Origin: Balanoglossus misakiensis
Lineage: Eukaryota; Hemichordata
DNA length: 64,000 nt
Reading direction: 5' to 3'
Assembly (NCBI GenBank): GCA_040954595.2
Contig: CM082577.2
Coordinates: forward strand, 9,486,001-9,550,000
The notes below the pieces were generated by a model. It saw only the letters and a program-made list of their open reading frames with translations, searched no databases and was not told where the DNA came from. Positions within the stretch are counted from its first letter, which is position 1; every line of letters begins with the position of its first letter. Positions 19,501-32,400 of the stretch are shown here, in pieces. The position numbers and the translations under genes are program-made.

Positions 19501-22500
19501 AAGGACATATTTCTGGACATATAAACTGAATATGACCCATACGAATATGCCCTTCTTTGGACTATAACGCCCCCATTATATTTTGCATTTGAGAACCACC
19601 ATCGTTGACTGCATGTTATGCTGGGAAGTTTCAACAGATTTTGCCACAGTAATGTTGGGCTTACATTGCTAAGTTCAATGTCACATTAAACATGGACCTT
19701 CAACGCTATTGCCAGCTAGCAATTTTCGTGAAATTAGGTGCAAGTACCACCTTGTTAAGAGGACGGGTACGGTTGGTCTGACTTCGGAATCACGGTTTAT
19801 GTTTACAACGTAGCATTCAGATTTTACCTTGTGCTCTTGTATAGTTCTGAGAAACAGTTCCGGGTCGAACTTGGGCAAAGTGACAAGTTTGGCACCCTGC
19901 TTAAGCCCCAGGGCTAGAATCACCACCATTCCGTAGATGTGGAAGAACGGAAGAACGCCGAGAAGCACGTCGACACCTTCATCATACTTCAGAAAGCCCG
20001 GCACTCTGTAAGTAAAATATTCAAAGTGTTCACATTCATATACGCACCACAACAACACTGCACATGCAGACAACACAAATGTTACTTTTGACTTGTTTGA
20101 AACTTTTAAAATCACTCCTCTGGCACAGAATGACATTTACTTCACGACAAATTTAAGCGGACAAGATCAGTGGTAACGCTCAAGTTTGAATTTTGAAGCG
20201 AAAGTTGCTCCACTTGTCTCCATCTGTACCAATACATGTTGTTCAGTCGAATGCACTGCTCAATAGTTTACGCCAAGTTCTCAACTAAAAAAAACCGCCA
20301 TCATTTACCGGTTATCTTGGTAAAGTTTGTTTGATATTATGATATGGAATCATCTAAAGCATGATTCGCTGGTCGCTAAAGCTACTAGTATCCTAACACT
20401 GGATACGGGATAAAAACACTCCTGTCGACAATGAAGTCATGTATGCTCTATTATAGCCTAGTATCTGTGCGTATTTTGTCCGCTTTGCTTCCAAAATACG
20501 CATAGATACTAGGCTAGCTCTATTATAGAGATACATCTAAACTCACTTCAGCTGTTCAATGTTAGCTACGATGTTGTAATGGGTGAGTACAACTCCCTTG
20601 GGCAGACCAGTAGTTCCGCTCGAATACGGCAAAGCGACGATATCTTCCCTGGGATTCACTTTGACATCTGTGGGAAATGCCGCCCCATCGTCTTCCATCA
20701 GCGTGGAGAAGGGAGTGCAGCCCTCCACGTCTTGGTTGCCAATGATATAGATGCCCTGCGTGGAGTTATAACATGGGGTTTCCGCATATTTACACATCAC
20801 AGGCCCTTGTTTGTATCTATCACAGAACTTCCTGAAATGATCTACTTTCAGACATCCCCAGTCCTAGTGATTGAAATGCTAACGAGCTGTGCCTTGCTCG
20901 AAAAGCATTGTTCCTACTTTCGAAAAGGACATTGATGAAATTACACTTTCTGTTGTTTCTTTAAATTCAAAGACTACTTGGTAGATCAGGTCAAACTAAA
21001 AATTCAGAAAACGGGACTATTTTAACCCGATAACAGTTCATTTACCGTATTCATTCGAGTAAAGTCCCCCAAGTACGAAATAAAAAGGAAAGGAAATGTG
21101 GGGACGGGGCTTATACATGGGCATGGGCCCATACTGGGATGAATACGACAGTTTGCGTGGAAAGATCCATACACACGATATGGTTGACATAAACAAACTT
21201 ACCCTCATTCCAGGGACATTCCTAACAGCTTCTTTCACTTTGTCAACAAATTCGGGAATTGTTACGATCCACCGAGCCTTGGAATCGTTTAGCTGGTACG
21301 TCAGTTCATCTTTGTTTGTTTTTTCATATAAGAGAAATCATAAGAAAGATGAAAATCTCAAAAATGTATAAAAACAAAAGCGGAGTCACAATCGCATCGA
21401 GTTCACCTTGTCCAAGTAAAGTTCCATCTTAACACGATTTTCAAGGTGAATCTTGTAGCACGAAGAAGTCAGACAGAGACACGCTTTCTCAGTGTTCTTG
21501 TCAACTTTTTTTGCCTACGAAGAACCATTATTCAAATAAACAAAACAATTTCAAACGTTGGCAGCTCTATCCCCTTTTGATATGAGAAGAGCAGTGGCGC
21601 AGGAAACCCATCACCGTGGCATACTGGAGGCACAACGCTGCCCCTGACAAGGATAATTGACTAAACATAACCTACCCGCTGTATACAAAGGATTGACGCT
21701 GGTTATCACTCCTCCTATCGACGCCACCGAATAGAAGGACATGAAGTACTCTGGGGAGTTCGGCTTGTACAACGCGCACACGTCTCCATGTTGAAAACCG
21801 GCTTTAACCAGACCGCTCCCGCAACGTTGGACCAAATCCTTGAGCTGTCGGTACGTGTAGCTCTGGTTGGACACCCCTTCCACCTGTATACAGTTATACA
21901 AATGTATATGTTGAGAAGACGCACACTGACAATTAAGGTGTTTTTCCTGATTTTCTGACGGCTTTCCAGTCCGCTTATCGTTTCCGATCAAATGAATGAA
22001 TGAATGAATGAATGAATGAATGAATGAATGAATGAATGAATGAATGAATGAATGAATGAATGAATGAACGAACGAAAGAACGAACGAACGAAGAACGAGT
22101 GAGTGAGTGAGTGAGTGAGTGAGTGAGTGGGTGAATGAATGAATGAATGAATGAATGAATGAATGAATGAATGAATGAATGAATGAATGAATGAATGAAT
22201 GAACGAACGAACAAACGAACGAACGAATGAATGAATGAATGAATGAACGAACACTAAGGGTTCAGAGATGTACTTTAATTTATACATATATTCGGCAGAG
22301 GGTTGCGGGCAGCCGAATCCAAACAAGAGACATGTAAAATCCCACCTACAAATCAAAATCATTTTGTTCCTTACCAATGCCACTTGATCTCCATACTTAT
22401 CAAACTCGGACATCACATACTGTGGCAATGACACAGTAGAGGGTATGTCAATGTCTGCAAATTTGCTTTTCACTATTCCTGAAAAGTTAAAAACAAATGC

Positions 22501-23163
22501 GTGTCGATGTTTTAGAATTTAATGCCTGCAGATTACAACCTAAAGGGACAGATAAGTGTTTGATACAAGACACCGTTTATGTTATTCCACATGTGGATAT
22601 ATGGTGAATCAACGTCCGACCACACACAACTATGTCCCACTTTAGACACTCGCCAAAATGAGTAATTGGTCTCTACCATTTATGTATTTTGGCGAGATTT
22701 CTCTCTCATATCCTACAAACGTGATGGATTATTAAGCTTAAGTTCTGGGCATTCCGTGATTTTTAGGGATTGGAACATAACAATCATAGTCGGTACACAA
22801 TGGAAAATGTGTACTTAGAGCTGATAGACCAGTAAGTGGCAAGCAAATCAATATATCTGTGATCCTTTCGTTTCAAGCCCTCCTAGCGTGCCATCTACGT
22901 CTTCAAAGTTTCATCAGCACCAAGCCCACATTTTCTGTTCCAAACCAATACATGTACATGTACCTTGAATTCTCAACAATTAAAACACAATAATAAACCA
23001 GCTCACCATATCTGTATGCTGAGATGCTGATATACCTGGGAATGACTCGACTGATGCATGACTTCACGAAGGATACCTTGCCGAGAGGTACACTAGTTTT
23101 GAATGTTGACACACCCCGGCCAATCACGCAAGACCTTCCGTAGATTGTTCTCAGTGTTGCCAT
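16531..23163 (-). CDS. 4-coumarate-CoA-ligase-like acyl-CoA synthetase
   Basis: AMP-forming ligase of the ANL superfamily that activates a carboxylic acid through an acyl-adenylate and transfers it to CoA. Exons in order: 23007-23163, 22375-22478, 21676-21883, 21203-21309, 20547-20755, 19828-20005, 19190-19367, 18598-18701, 17861-18005, 17282-17364, 16764-16926, 16531-16664; 1770 nt, 589 residues. Motifs are the ATP loop [11 protein letters not shown] (236-246), [29 protein letters not shown] (381-389), the hinge [10 protein letters not shown], and [12 protein letters not shown] with catalytic Lys571. The first about 50 residues are rich in Arg, Lys, Ser and hydrophobics without acids ([17 protein letters not shown]...), suggesting mitochondrial import. 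The C-terminus MDSKR is not a canonical peroxisomal SKL. Similarity is closest to plant 4CL/luciferase-type enzymes; the acyl substrate is unknown. Confidence 0.93.
18944..19154. mobile_element. MITE with 19-bp perfect terminal inverted repeats
   Basis: Termini aagcggtcgtcgcgccgcg (18944-18962) and its reverse complement (19136-19154) enclose a 173-bp non-coding body. The body is shared, inverted, with 6420-6635, and a short remnant lies at 361-440. It lies in a synthetase intron. No target-site duplication is obvious. Confidence 0.8.
20445..20528. mobile_element. Small fold-back element with 12-bp direct repeats
   Basis: Arms cctagtatctgtgcgtattt and its near-perfect reverse complement surround a short loop (20457-20516). 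The unit is flanked on both sides by gctctattatag (20445-20456 and 20517-20528), which looks like a target-site duplication. Part of the loop and arm (ggaagcaaagcggacaaaat, read on the minus strand) recurs at about 57979-58003. Confidence 0.7.
21991..22252. repeat. (tgaa)n microsatellite with gaac and gagt variant blocks
   Basis: Tetranucleotide array in phased blocks: tgaa, then cgaa, then gagt, then tgaa, then cgaa/tgaa. It lies in synthetase intron 2, so the encoded His-Ser-Phe-Ile repeats are not coding. Confidence 0.95.
22541..22735. mobile_element. Truncated copy of the gggacaaag MITE
   Basis: Begins TA-aagggaca, then tacaagacac, catgtggatatatggtgaat, a central inverted pair around gagtaattggtctctacca, and ttggcgag. 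All correspond in order to 31049-31391, but the right end is missing. It lies in synthetase intron 1. Confidence 0.7.
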
Positions 23164-26100
23164 GGTGATGCTACCGGAGACAAAAAAAAATCATTAAAGA
23201 TTGAAGATTTTTTGTGTGTCACGGAAAGCTTTTTGATATTTACAGGGATAAAAAAAGTTTAAAGATTAAGCTCTCTCTTCAGTAAGCCAAGTTTGAATAT
23301 ACTGAGGCTGACAGGTCATAGTCATTTGGCGACGGTGTTAACGTTTTAGACCATAGGTGGCGCTGCTGTTGCCTGAATTCGGTGGTTGGGCGTCAATATT
23401 TTGCCACCGCTAGGCATTTCATACCGTGACCTATCGCCGGACTGTAGAAATTCGCACACAATCCAAAAGGCGAATTTTAGGCGTGTTATACCTCCATTGT
23501 ATAGTTTCGGGATGAAAGAACGCACCTGACCTGAACTGAACTGAATATTGAAATAAGTTGCCTTGAACTGAATAGCTGCTGCCCTGGTAACGTATAAAGG
23601 AATAATGTTCCTTTCGGCCTTGGCCTGGGTTTCTTTTGATTGCATGACAGTGCAATCGGACAGATACAAAAACAAAATGGTCGGTCCACTCACACAGTCC
23701 AGTACCCATAGCCGTATATGAACTTGAACATGCAGAGGCAGTCAAATTTGTAACTGGTAAAAGAACGGAGGGCAGCGGTCCATATTTCAGTCACGCAACT
23801 TACTCGACCCCACGTGTAACCCTAACCATGGAGCCCTAACCTATATATCAGGAGTGGGCTATTACGTATATGTTTGTTTGGAAGTAGGTCTATGTACACC
23901 GACAGTCTGTTTAGAAAAGTAATTGTGGTACTGGGAAAAGTGGATAGTCTGTTCGGTGTTCAAACATAGCGGTCGACTATAGCCATTAACCGTACATGTG
24001 TGGTCGAACGTGCCCAGGCAGTGTCCCAATTGTCTTAGTGGCAGAGCTGGTACTATATGACCGGTACGGTCTTGCATTTGAACGTGGGGTCTTGAAACGC
24101 GATAAATTATATTCCTACGATTACTGCGAGAGTGTCCGGCTTGGCTACCCGGATGTTCTCGCTTTTCTAATTGGGCTGGTGTGACCGACTGCGCTTCAAC
24201 CGCAACACCCAGCCAACAACCCAAGTCCTGCAACGCAGAGTTAATATTAATCCAGCTGATTGTTTCTGGCCGACTAGATTATAGACTTGTCGTCCGGCGC
24301 CGCCCTCGTGCACTCAGGTGCGTGGGTCGTCTTTCGGGGGAGGGAGAGGGTGGAGATATTAAAAGTTCACCAGTAGAACCACAACTGACAAACGGCCTTC
24401 GGCCTCATGATATTGGTATTCTGCTTGCGAAAGACAATCGAAGCTATTTCCCGGACCGGGATCAGCAGGGGGCAGTGAATGCATTCGGAGCGTTCTGAGG
24501 TCACGAGGCTACATGACATGCATCGTTAAAACAGGGGTTAATTTACCTGATCGTCTGATGTTTCTCCGCCACCCGGCCTAGTTTCGGGGTTGACAGTTAA
24601 AATGTAACTCCCACGCCAGCATGGCCGCCTTTTATACCGTAGACGTTACTCGACTTCAGTAGATGTGACCGTGACCGTAACCGATATTGTTTAAAAAATG
24701 TTTAACGCTTTTTAGCGCATGACACACCATGGACGTACATACTGATACAGCCGACCTACTTGCTGTGTGGAAGATAGTACATGTAATCAACTGAGCTTGC
24801 GCAGTTTTGTATGGCTGAGGTGGGTCACACACAAACCATAGACCCCGGAGGTTGGTCTGTGCAGAAACCCGCGAAACTGTTATTGACAGATTGTGTCGGA
24901 AGATCAAAACACGTTACTCGACTCAATATATCAAACTGCAGGAAAAGCAGGAAAAACTGCCCGGGTGGCCGCCGGGCGCGATGCTGAACTTCAAATGGGG
25001 ATAGGGGAATCTGTTGCAAATGATTGTTTCCGACTTCACCCAAGCATTTACGTCCATGACCAAACTAACAAACGCGACGAGGAACAGACTACTAGCGCAG
25101 CGCAGTAAGTGCAGGTGACTGATGTTGACGTACCCCGGTGACGTGTACATGCGAAGTGAACAGACAGTTTTAAAATCGTCGGCTATTTGTACAAATATCT
25201 CAGCTCCTGTACATCAAGGAAACATTTCGGAGCGAAACAGTTATATATAACACAAAGTACCAACGCTTCTCTCCCACAGGCCGACTCCTCGTACTGGCCG
25301 AGGCCGACTTCTCAGGACACCCCCATGGAGCATGCACGACCCGACAGGGCGCACGCTGCAAGACCGGTCGCCCCCACACGCGCGCACTCATACACAACTG
25401 AATTAAAGATCAAACTGTACTTACCATCCATCCAGCTATCCAACCACACACCCTCTGACGTGGTACCCCGTAAAATTCAGTATCGTTCTGAGGTGTTTTT
25501 GTCTATGTTATGCCATATCGTGCTTTCATTGTCACAGGTTATAATTGCGTAAGCGTGTTATGTAACTCCAGGTTTAAATAAGACAGTGATAGCTACATGT
25601 ACATTGTAGTAGAAAACATTTACATGTACATAAATATGCCTCCTCGATTTACACAACAAAACAACAATATGCAAATTTTGGAGCAAAGCTGTGAATTGGA
25701 TCTTAATTTTCTCCCAGTCGGATTGCCGCGTTGTACCACACTCTGTGGTTTTGCTACCAATACAGACGTTGTTGATTCTTGTTGGGGGCGTCCTGATGTC
25801 GATGCATGCCCATCGGCCTTCGTCCCCCGCCCTTTGAACTGTTCACAAATTCTCGCATTTGTGTGTGTTGACTTTTGGGGTGTCACACGACTCCATCTAC
25901 GTTGGAACCACTTGAACAGACCCCCAAATTTAGTATGACACGGCCATGCTTCATTTTCAGATAGCTGTTTAGATATTTTCACCACAGGAAAACTACACAC
26001 CAAATTTCTCACTATATATATTTTTAAAACAAGAAAATTACAATGTTATGTGTACTAGTATGTGGCGGCCATATTGGGCAAAACGTTAATAACATTACAA

Positions 26101-26471
26101 CTTTCCGGTCATCAGAATTTAATAGACTTTCAATCTCTTATTAAGGCGATTTAATACTACAGATAACCTTTGAGAAACCTTTCGTTGCAAGGGTAAGGTC
26201 TTTTTATTTCATTAGTGCAGCCGTCTAGTTAAAATACTTTTGAAGTTGTATTTCTTCATTCCGTTTGATGAAGATTTTCTATTTAATATTTGATTATTTC
26301 ATTTCTGACGATTGATTAGTCTTCGTCTTCATGATCTGGTCTTCTTCTCAGTCTGTCTGTCTTGTCGCTGTAATTATTCCGATCTCTTGCGCTCACAGTG
26401 AACACATACCAACCTTTCACTTCTGGTATTTATACTTTCAGGTAAACAGGTCAACAGAAGTGGGGGCCGAA
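23164..26471. other. Intergenic between synthetase start and XDH-like copy A end
   Basis: No exon recognised. The longest open frames have no splice support or family similarity. A candidate poly(A) signal for copy A (minus-strand AATAAA) is at 26203-26208, 264 nt past its stop. Confidence 0.45.
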
Positions 26472-29400
26472 TCATGGTCTCACGAAAAAGTCAGATCCGA
26501 CACCGGTTTGTTCCTGGAAGACATCAAACAGAAAAGAAGCGATAGTGTCCTGGAGGGAGAGATGAGAGTATATGCTGTGCGCTGCAGTGGGCCGCATTTG
26601 CAGGGATATTGGTAATTAACAATTTTGACACCAGACACGAGCAGCTTGGAATACTACAACCGATATAGATACACGTTTAATTCACACTCATCCAGCATTT
26701 CAGTTTTCCCGCCCTTTACTCTGACGTAGTAAATATTTAAATTACCGATACCTCGCCTTTCCCTGGGAAGTTGTCAGCACACGCAAGTCGTATCTTCTCC
26801 GGAGTCGCGGGACTGTCTAATCTGAAGTGACCGTCTACTCCAGCATCGACTCTGGCGGAGGATATGGCGTCCTTTATGGCCAGGAAAACCGCAAAGGCAA
26901 GGAGGAGAGCGGCTTCTCCGACACCCTGGGGTTCATCAAGGACGGAGGGAGAAAGTGTGATTGAAATTATAATCGACAGAAAATCAACATGCATTGCTAA
27001 CACATAAATGTGGTGTGCAAATATGATAAATGACTGCATCCAATTCTCTCGATCTGGAAATTCATGCGATATTCATCTTAGACATCAATCATTACAAAAA
27101 GGACATGATGGCTTCTTTGTATCTCAAAACGCAAAACACAGATTATTATTAAACCTTCATGTATGTGAATGAGCATTTTGCCAGCTATCATTTTGGATTC
27201 TGATACGTTACGAGACAACCTTCAAGTACATGTATACCATTTTCTGACACGCGAGATACGATGTCACAATGATTAAACAATAACTATAAAGTACTGGCAT
27301 CATATTGACACCTAACAATGCAACCCACTCTGATTTGGAAATCCTTATCTAGTCAGTGACTACAACTGCACACACGTCTTGCACAGACACATGTCCAGGG
27401 CAGCCATCCACAAATCGGAAGATCCTTTTAGAACATGGTTTATCATCATATGTTTGTCTCCAACCATACAGCGTACAATCACCACAGAATACTAACGGTT
27501 TTCCTTGTAAAACCTCGTAAAGTTCAGCCGCGAATCGAAATGAAATGTAACCTCCAGGACCGGAAATAACTGCCGATTTTCGGGGTCACATGTTATCGCC
27601 GGCATTACTTTTATAGACCCTTATTCAAACTGTTACACTCACCTTCGATGAATACACACCAACTTTGCACGGCGCACCTTTCAGCAGCGTCACATTCAAC
27701 TGGCTCGGGATATCACCAATCTGAGGTACCCTGTACATCCCAGGACCCTTTGTCAACAGTTTGCCCTGATTGGAATATCTCAGTTCCTCCAATGCGTACA
27801 ATCCATACCCCTGTATGAATGCTCCTTCGATCTGAAACAAAAAAAAAACATAAATTGTCTGTCAATACTTGACATCAGATTTCAGATTCGCTCAATTTGC
27901 TCTAAGCCTAGACAGGAATCAAACAAAACAAGCAATCAGCATAGGCTCTGATTAAGATTATCTTTGGTTACGCAGAAAAGTGCTCGCTGCTATATTTGCA
28001 CTATAATTGTCACGTTTACAACGCGTTATATTGGGATATCATTCGTTGTATTACCTGTCCTATGTCCACGGCTGGATTCAGGCTCTCGCCAACATCCATC
28101 ACCAAGTCAGCTCGCTTCAACTGGTGATCCCCGGTCAGGCAGTCTACCTCCACTTCACAGCATGCTGCGCCGTAGTTGAAATAGTACTGGCCACGGCTTC
28201 CTTTCAGGTTGTCCCAGTCGTCGACAATTTCGTCTGGATATCTGTAAGAAATAAAATCCAAGTATACATGGTCACCAGATGTTGCATAAACATTGTTATA
28301 TTATCGTCAAAGGAATCATCGAGACAACCAGTACCACCTCGGCATATCCAAATTCCGTTGTAAGCACACTGGCAGTTTCATAGGTTTATTTTCATGGTAT
28401 AAGGGACCATCCCACTTTATTTCCAATCACTTATGTTTCTTGACCACGTTCTGTAAGAATTACAATTAAGAAATCATAGATCACACTAAAGAAGGTGCAC
28501 TTACTTGTAAAATCCAGATACAGAAAGACTTATCCTTTTCATATACGCAGCATTCACCTGGAAAAAAACAACAACATATCTTCCCAATCAAGTCCAAACT
28601 ATCATGAGATGTTTAAACATTACAATTCAACATCAGAAACAAACGGGAAGTAATATTCACGTTATGCATCGATTTTGATGACAGACTTTCACTTATCTTA
28701 GTAAGCATGCTTTGTAGATTGTTGTATTGCCAAAGACATGACGTCCTCTAAGACCAACCCAAATCCGTGGCTAAAGATGTCCGTCTCATGCATGAACTGT
28801 GAGTTATTTATGACATTTACCACGTGTTCACATATAATAGAAACTTAACTCTAATTTTTTCATGTCGATTGTGAAAGAGACAGAGAAAAGACCTTAGCGG
28901 TATGCTGGCATCTGAGAAGGTACATTTAGGTCTTGGTCTAATTAACATGTACTCAGATGTAAGGACGCTAAAGGCCAGCCACCAAAGTCAGTATTTTACT
29001 GTCCCCTGTAAATCACTTCCTAGGAACCTTAACACTTGGATTGTCCAAATTTACAAGCATGCATCTGCTTACCCACTCTTCCCAGGAACCCTTGGGGTTC
29101 TCATGCATAATTGGCTCAAGTCTCTCCATCAGGATTTCACAAGCATTCTAAAAGAACAGCGGCAGACAAGAGCAAAAAATAAGCACGTTTCTTATGCATT
29201 CTTTAATTTATCACTATCTAGAAAGTATCTACTCTACCATCCAATAATCCACTTACAACGGAAGTAAACTTTCTCCATAGACTTAACGCAGAGATTGGCG
29301 GCCATTTTGAATTTCGAATGTGTGACAATTTGACACAAAGTGGTCAGGCCTTACCTTCACAGAATTTCCATGCAAGTCAGTTCCGGCCGAGGCGGCTGTA

Positions 29401-32400
29401 AGGGGATTGTTGGGCGCCTTGTCCGTGCTGGTCTCGCAGACGTGTATTTTTTCGTGGGGTATGCGCAGAACGCGACTGGCAATCTGCACAACTTTAGTGC
29501 TCAGTCCCTGGCCCATGTCGGTGCCTCCATGGCTGATCAGCACCGATCCATCCAAGTAGATGTGAACAAGTGATATTGCCTGAAAATTGTAATGCGAAAA
29601 TATAAAAGAATCATTCTTGAAAAAAAGGGTTCATGACTGGAGGCTCTGCTCTGTGGTGGTTGCAACATTATTTTCCAAACTACCCCGGCTCCCAAAGCAA
29701 AACACCAAATGGCCCACTAAAAAAATACCTGGTTGAGAGAAGGCATTGGCAATCCCAAAAACCGTTTCAGAGGTATTATTGCCAGCCCGCTTTTCTTCCA
29801 GCGACTTTCACTGTGAAAAGAATAGGTGCTTGTTAAGATTCTGTTTTTTTTCTCATGTTAGTGACACGCCAGAAATATAATTACACACATATTCTGTGAG
29901 ACATGCTAAAAAAAGAGACAGTATACACATATTGACTCGACTGGCCATGAAGGGTAACATCATAAGTTTGTTTCTTCAAGGGGCTAGACTGTGAGTCGCC
30001 CCCAATATAGTCCGATTCCCGAGGCCGAAGACAAGGAACCGTCATCACCGGCAGACTATGCGCCTACCTGTTGAACTGATCAATCTCAGCCCTGCGTTTG
30101 GAATAGTCACTTCTTCGAAGGCATTCATCCCAGCATCGTCGCAGGTTCACAACGTCAGGGAGTTCCTGGTACAGGTGATCTATATCACCCTCTTTGTATA
30201 AATTCATTTCACGTATCTATCAATCAAAAATTCCAACGTGACCAGCTTTAGTGTAGGGCCAATCTGATCAAAATCAGATGTAGGGAACGGCGACGTCTTA
30301 TACTTACGCGGTACGGGACAGCAAAGAATACCGTACCGCGTAAGTAAAAGACGTCACTGTTCCCTACATCTGATTTTAAGATTGGTGTAGAGCTAAGAAT
30401 CATGGGCTTCCAAAGAGTATAGGCGGACCGAGATTGTATGGCGGAAGCGCCCGTGCCACCATAAATATCAGTAAAATGAACGGTAGTTGAAGCAGTAATC
30501 TGCCCGCTGTGTAGTACATTTTTGTACTACTGAATATGGTGACAGGTCGTTTAAATATTTTAAGTATGCGGGCATGTGAATTTTGAATGAGTGACGAATA
30601 TGTATAATTTGTATGGGAGGGTGTCGTGTAAAATGCGAGAAAAATTGCAAAATTCGATTCGAAGATGCAGCAGCTCTACATAAGTTCGATATGTTCGGCA
30701 CACGTAAGATAGGGACACGCATAAATTACCTTTTCGCGGGGAATTCCAGCCTTGTGGGCAACAGCATCCATTATCATCTCCATAATCGCCATACATTTCG
30801 GGGTGCCCGCACCTCTCATTGGAATACAGGATGAAAGATTGGTTTTGCAAATCCTGCCGGATATCTTGTAGACGGGGATTTTGTAGGCGTTGTGCAGTTG
30901 TTTCAAAGCTACAAGGAGTACCTGCAGAAGAGTTGGAATACATACTCAACATTTTGTAATGAAAGCGCAACATATTGCCAATGGTAGAGCGGAGAGACCA
31001 CCGATGCCGTACGTTTCTATTGGTAAGCCAAACCAAGTGGGACTACTACAGGGACAAAGTCTCTCTCTTGCTGCCTTTTTTCCCATTGATTATGTTTGAT
31101 ACAAGTCACTGTTCATGTTATGCTACATGTGGATATATAGTGAATCAACGTTCAACCACAAACACCTTCCATATCCCACTTATAGACACAAGAGTTAAAA
31201 AACTCACCAAAATGAATAATCGTTCTCTATCATTTATTCATTTTGGGCGAGTTTTTACTCTCATATCATACAAGCGGGATGGAAGTTCTGTGTGTTCGAA
31301 CGTTGATTCACTAAATACATGAAGAATAACATCAACAGTGTCTTGTATCAAGCATAATTAATGGGGCAGCGAGAGACAGACTTTGTCCCTTTAAAACACC
31401 AGAAAATTGTCTGCAAACCTTCACGTGTAAAAGCGCACGTTAGAAGGTGTGATTAAAAGTTACACGACATTCCACCACCTACCACAGGAGAAATTCCCTC
31501 AGTGCAGCCTGCATTCATAAATAGCTCCACATCCAGTGCCTTCAGTAGTCCGTGTTGACTGCAACCAACTCTGTATCTGGCTAACGCTGAATGCCTGGTT
31601 CCGGTCATCTGCATATCTTCATCTCTTCCCAATATGGAACGCACTGACTTTCCTGATCTGTGTTGTAAATGCGGAATTACATCATATCATGCTACCATGC
31701 ATCCGCCATTCTGATTGGACGAGAGCTCAGGAAAAAAAGACGCCTTTGTATATTACGTAGTTCTCCATGAAAGTTGAGAATTAAATTTGAAAATGGGCCA
31801 AATTCTTTTTTCAAGTTGACCCTTATCAACAATATATCAGTTGTTCACGTAACGTTATAAAAATACAACAAAAATGCCCTTAATACGACATTGGCATTCC
31901 CCATATCATAATTGGCTTACTTTCTGGCAGCCACTGCGCACATTTTTGCCACGGCTGCTGCTGGAGATTCCTTGCCGCCGAATGCACCGCCCATTCTTCG
32001 GACTTTCACGGTGATCTTACTAGCAGAAACGCCAAGGGTTTCTGCCACTTGTTCCTATCGGATAGGAATGGTAGAATTACTCCAAACATGAGTCTTAATC
32101 ATTAAGGTAGGGGTAGAAAGGTGCGCTGAGTTATATTTACATAAAATCACAAGTCCCTCACCCCATCCCCCCAAAAAACATTCTAATTTTGGTATAATTT
32201 AGACACTTTGTCTATTTAAAATAGCAAGAGTTGCAACATGGCATCGAGTCCAGCGTAATTAAATGTGGAGCACATTTTCTTACGCAGGATGACTTCATGG
32301 TATATCAGCAATGGACAATTGCCTTCACTACAGTTACGCTTGGGGGAAACCTGCCTTTGCATAGAGCCTACACTATTTGAATATGTGGGTTAACCGGCAG

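Noticed and set aside
21975-22473. His-Ser-Phe-Ile repeat protein
   Set aside because: Produced by the (tgaa)n array read out of the upstream synthetase exon past its donor at 22374.
24181-24498. Plus-strand open frame of about 105 codons
   Set aside because: No recognisable domain, signal peptide or splice context; low-complexity composition.
26737-26751. Read-through end of copy A after exon 30 (ending VSVI)
   Set aside because: Both copies have a donor at this point, and 14- and 16-codon exons ending DFFVRP restore the usual XDH C-terminus.
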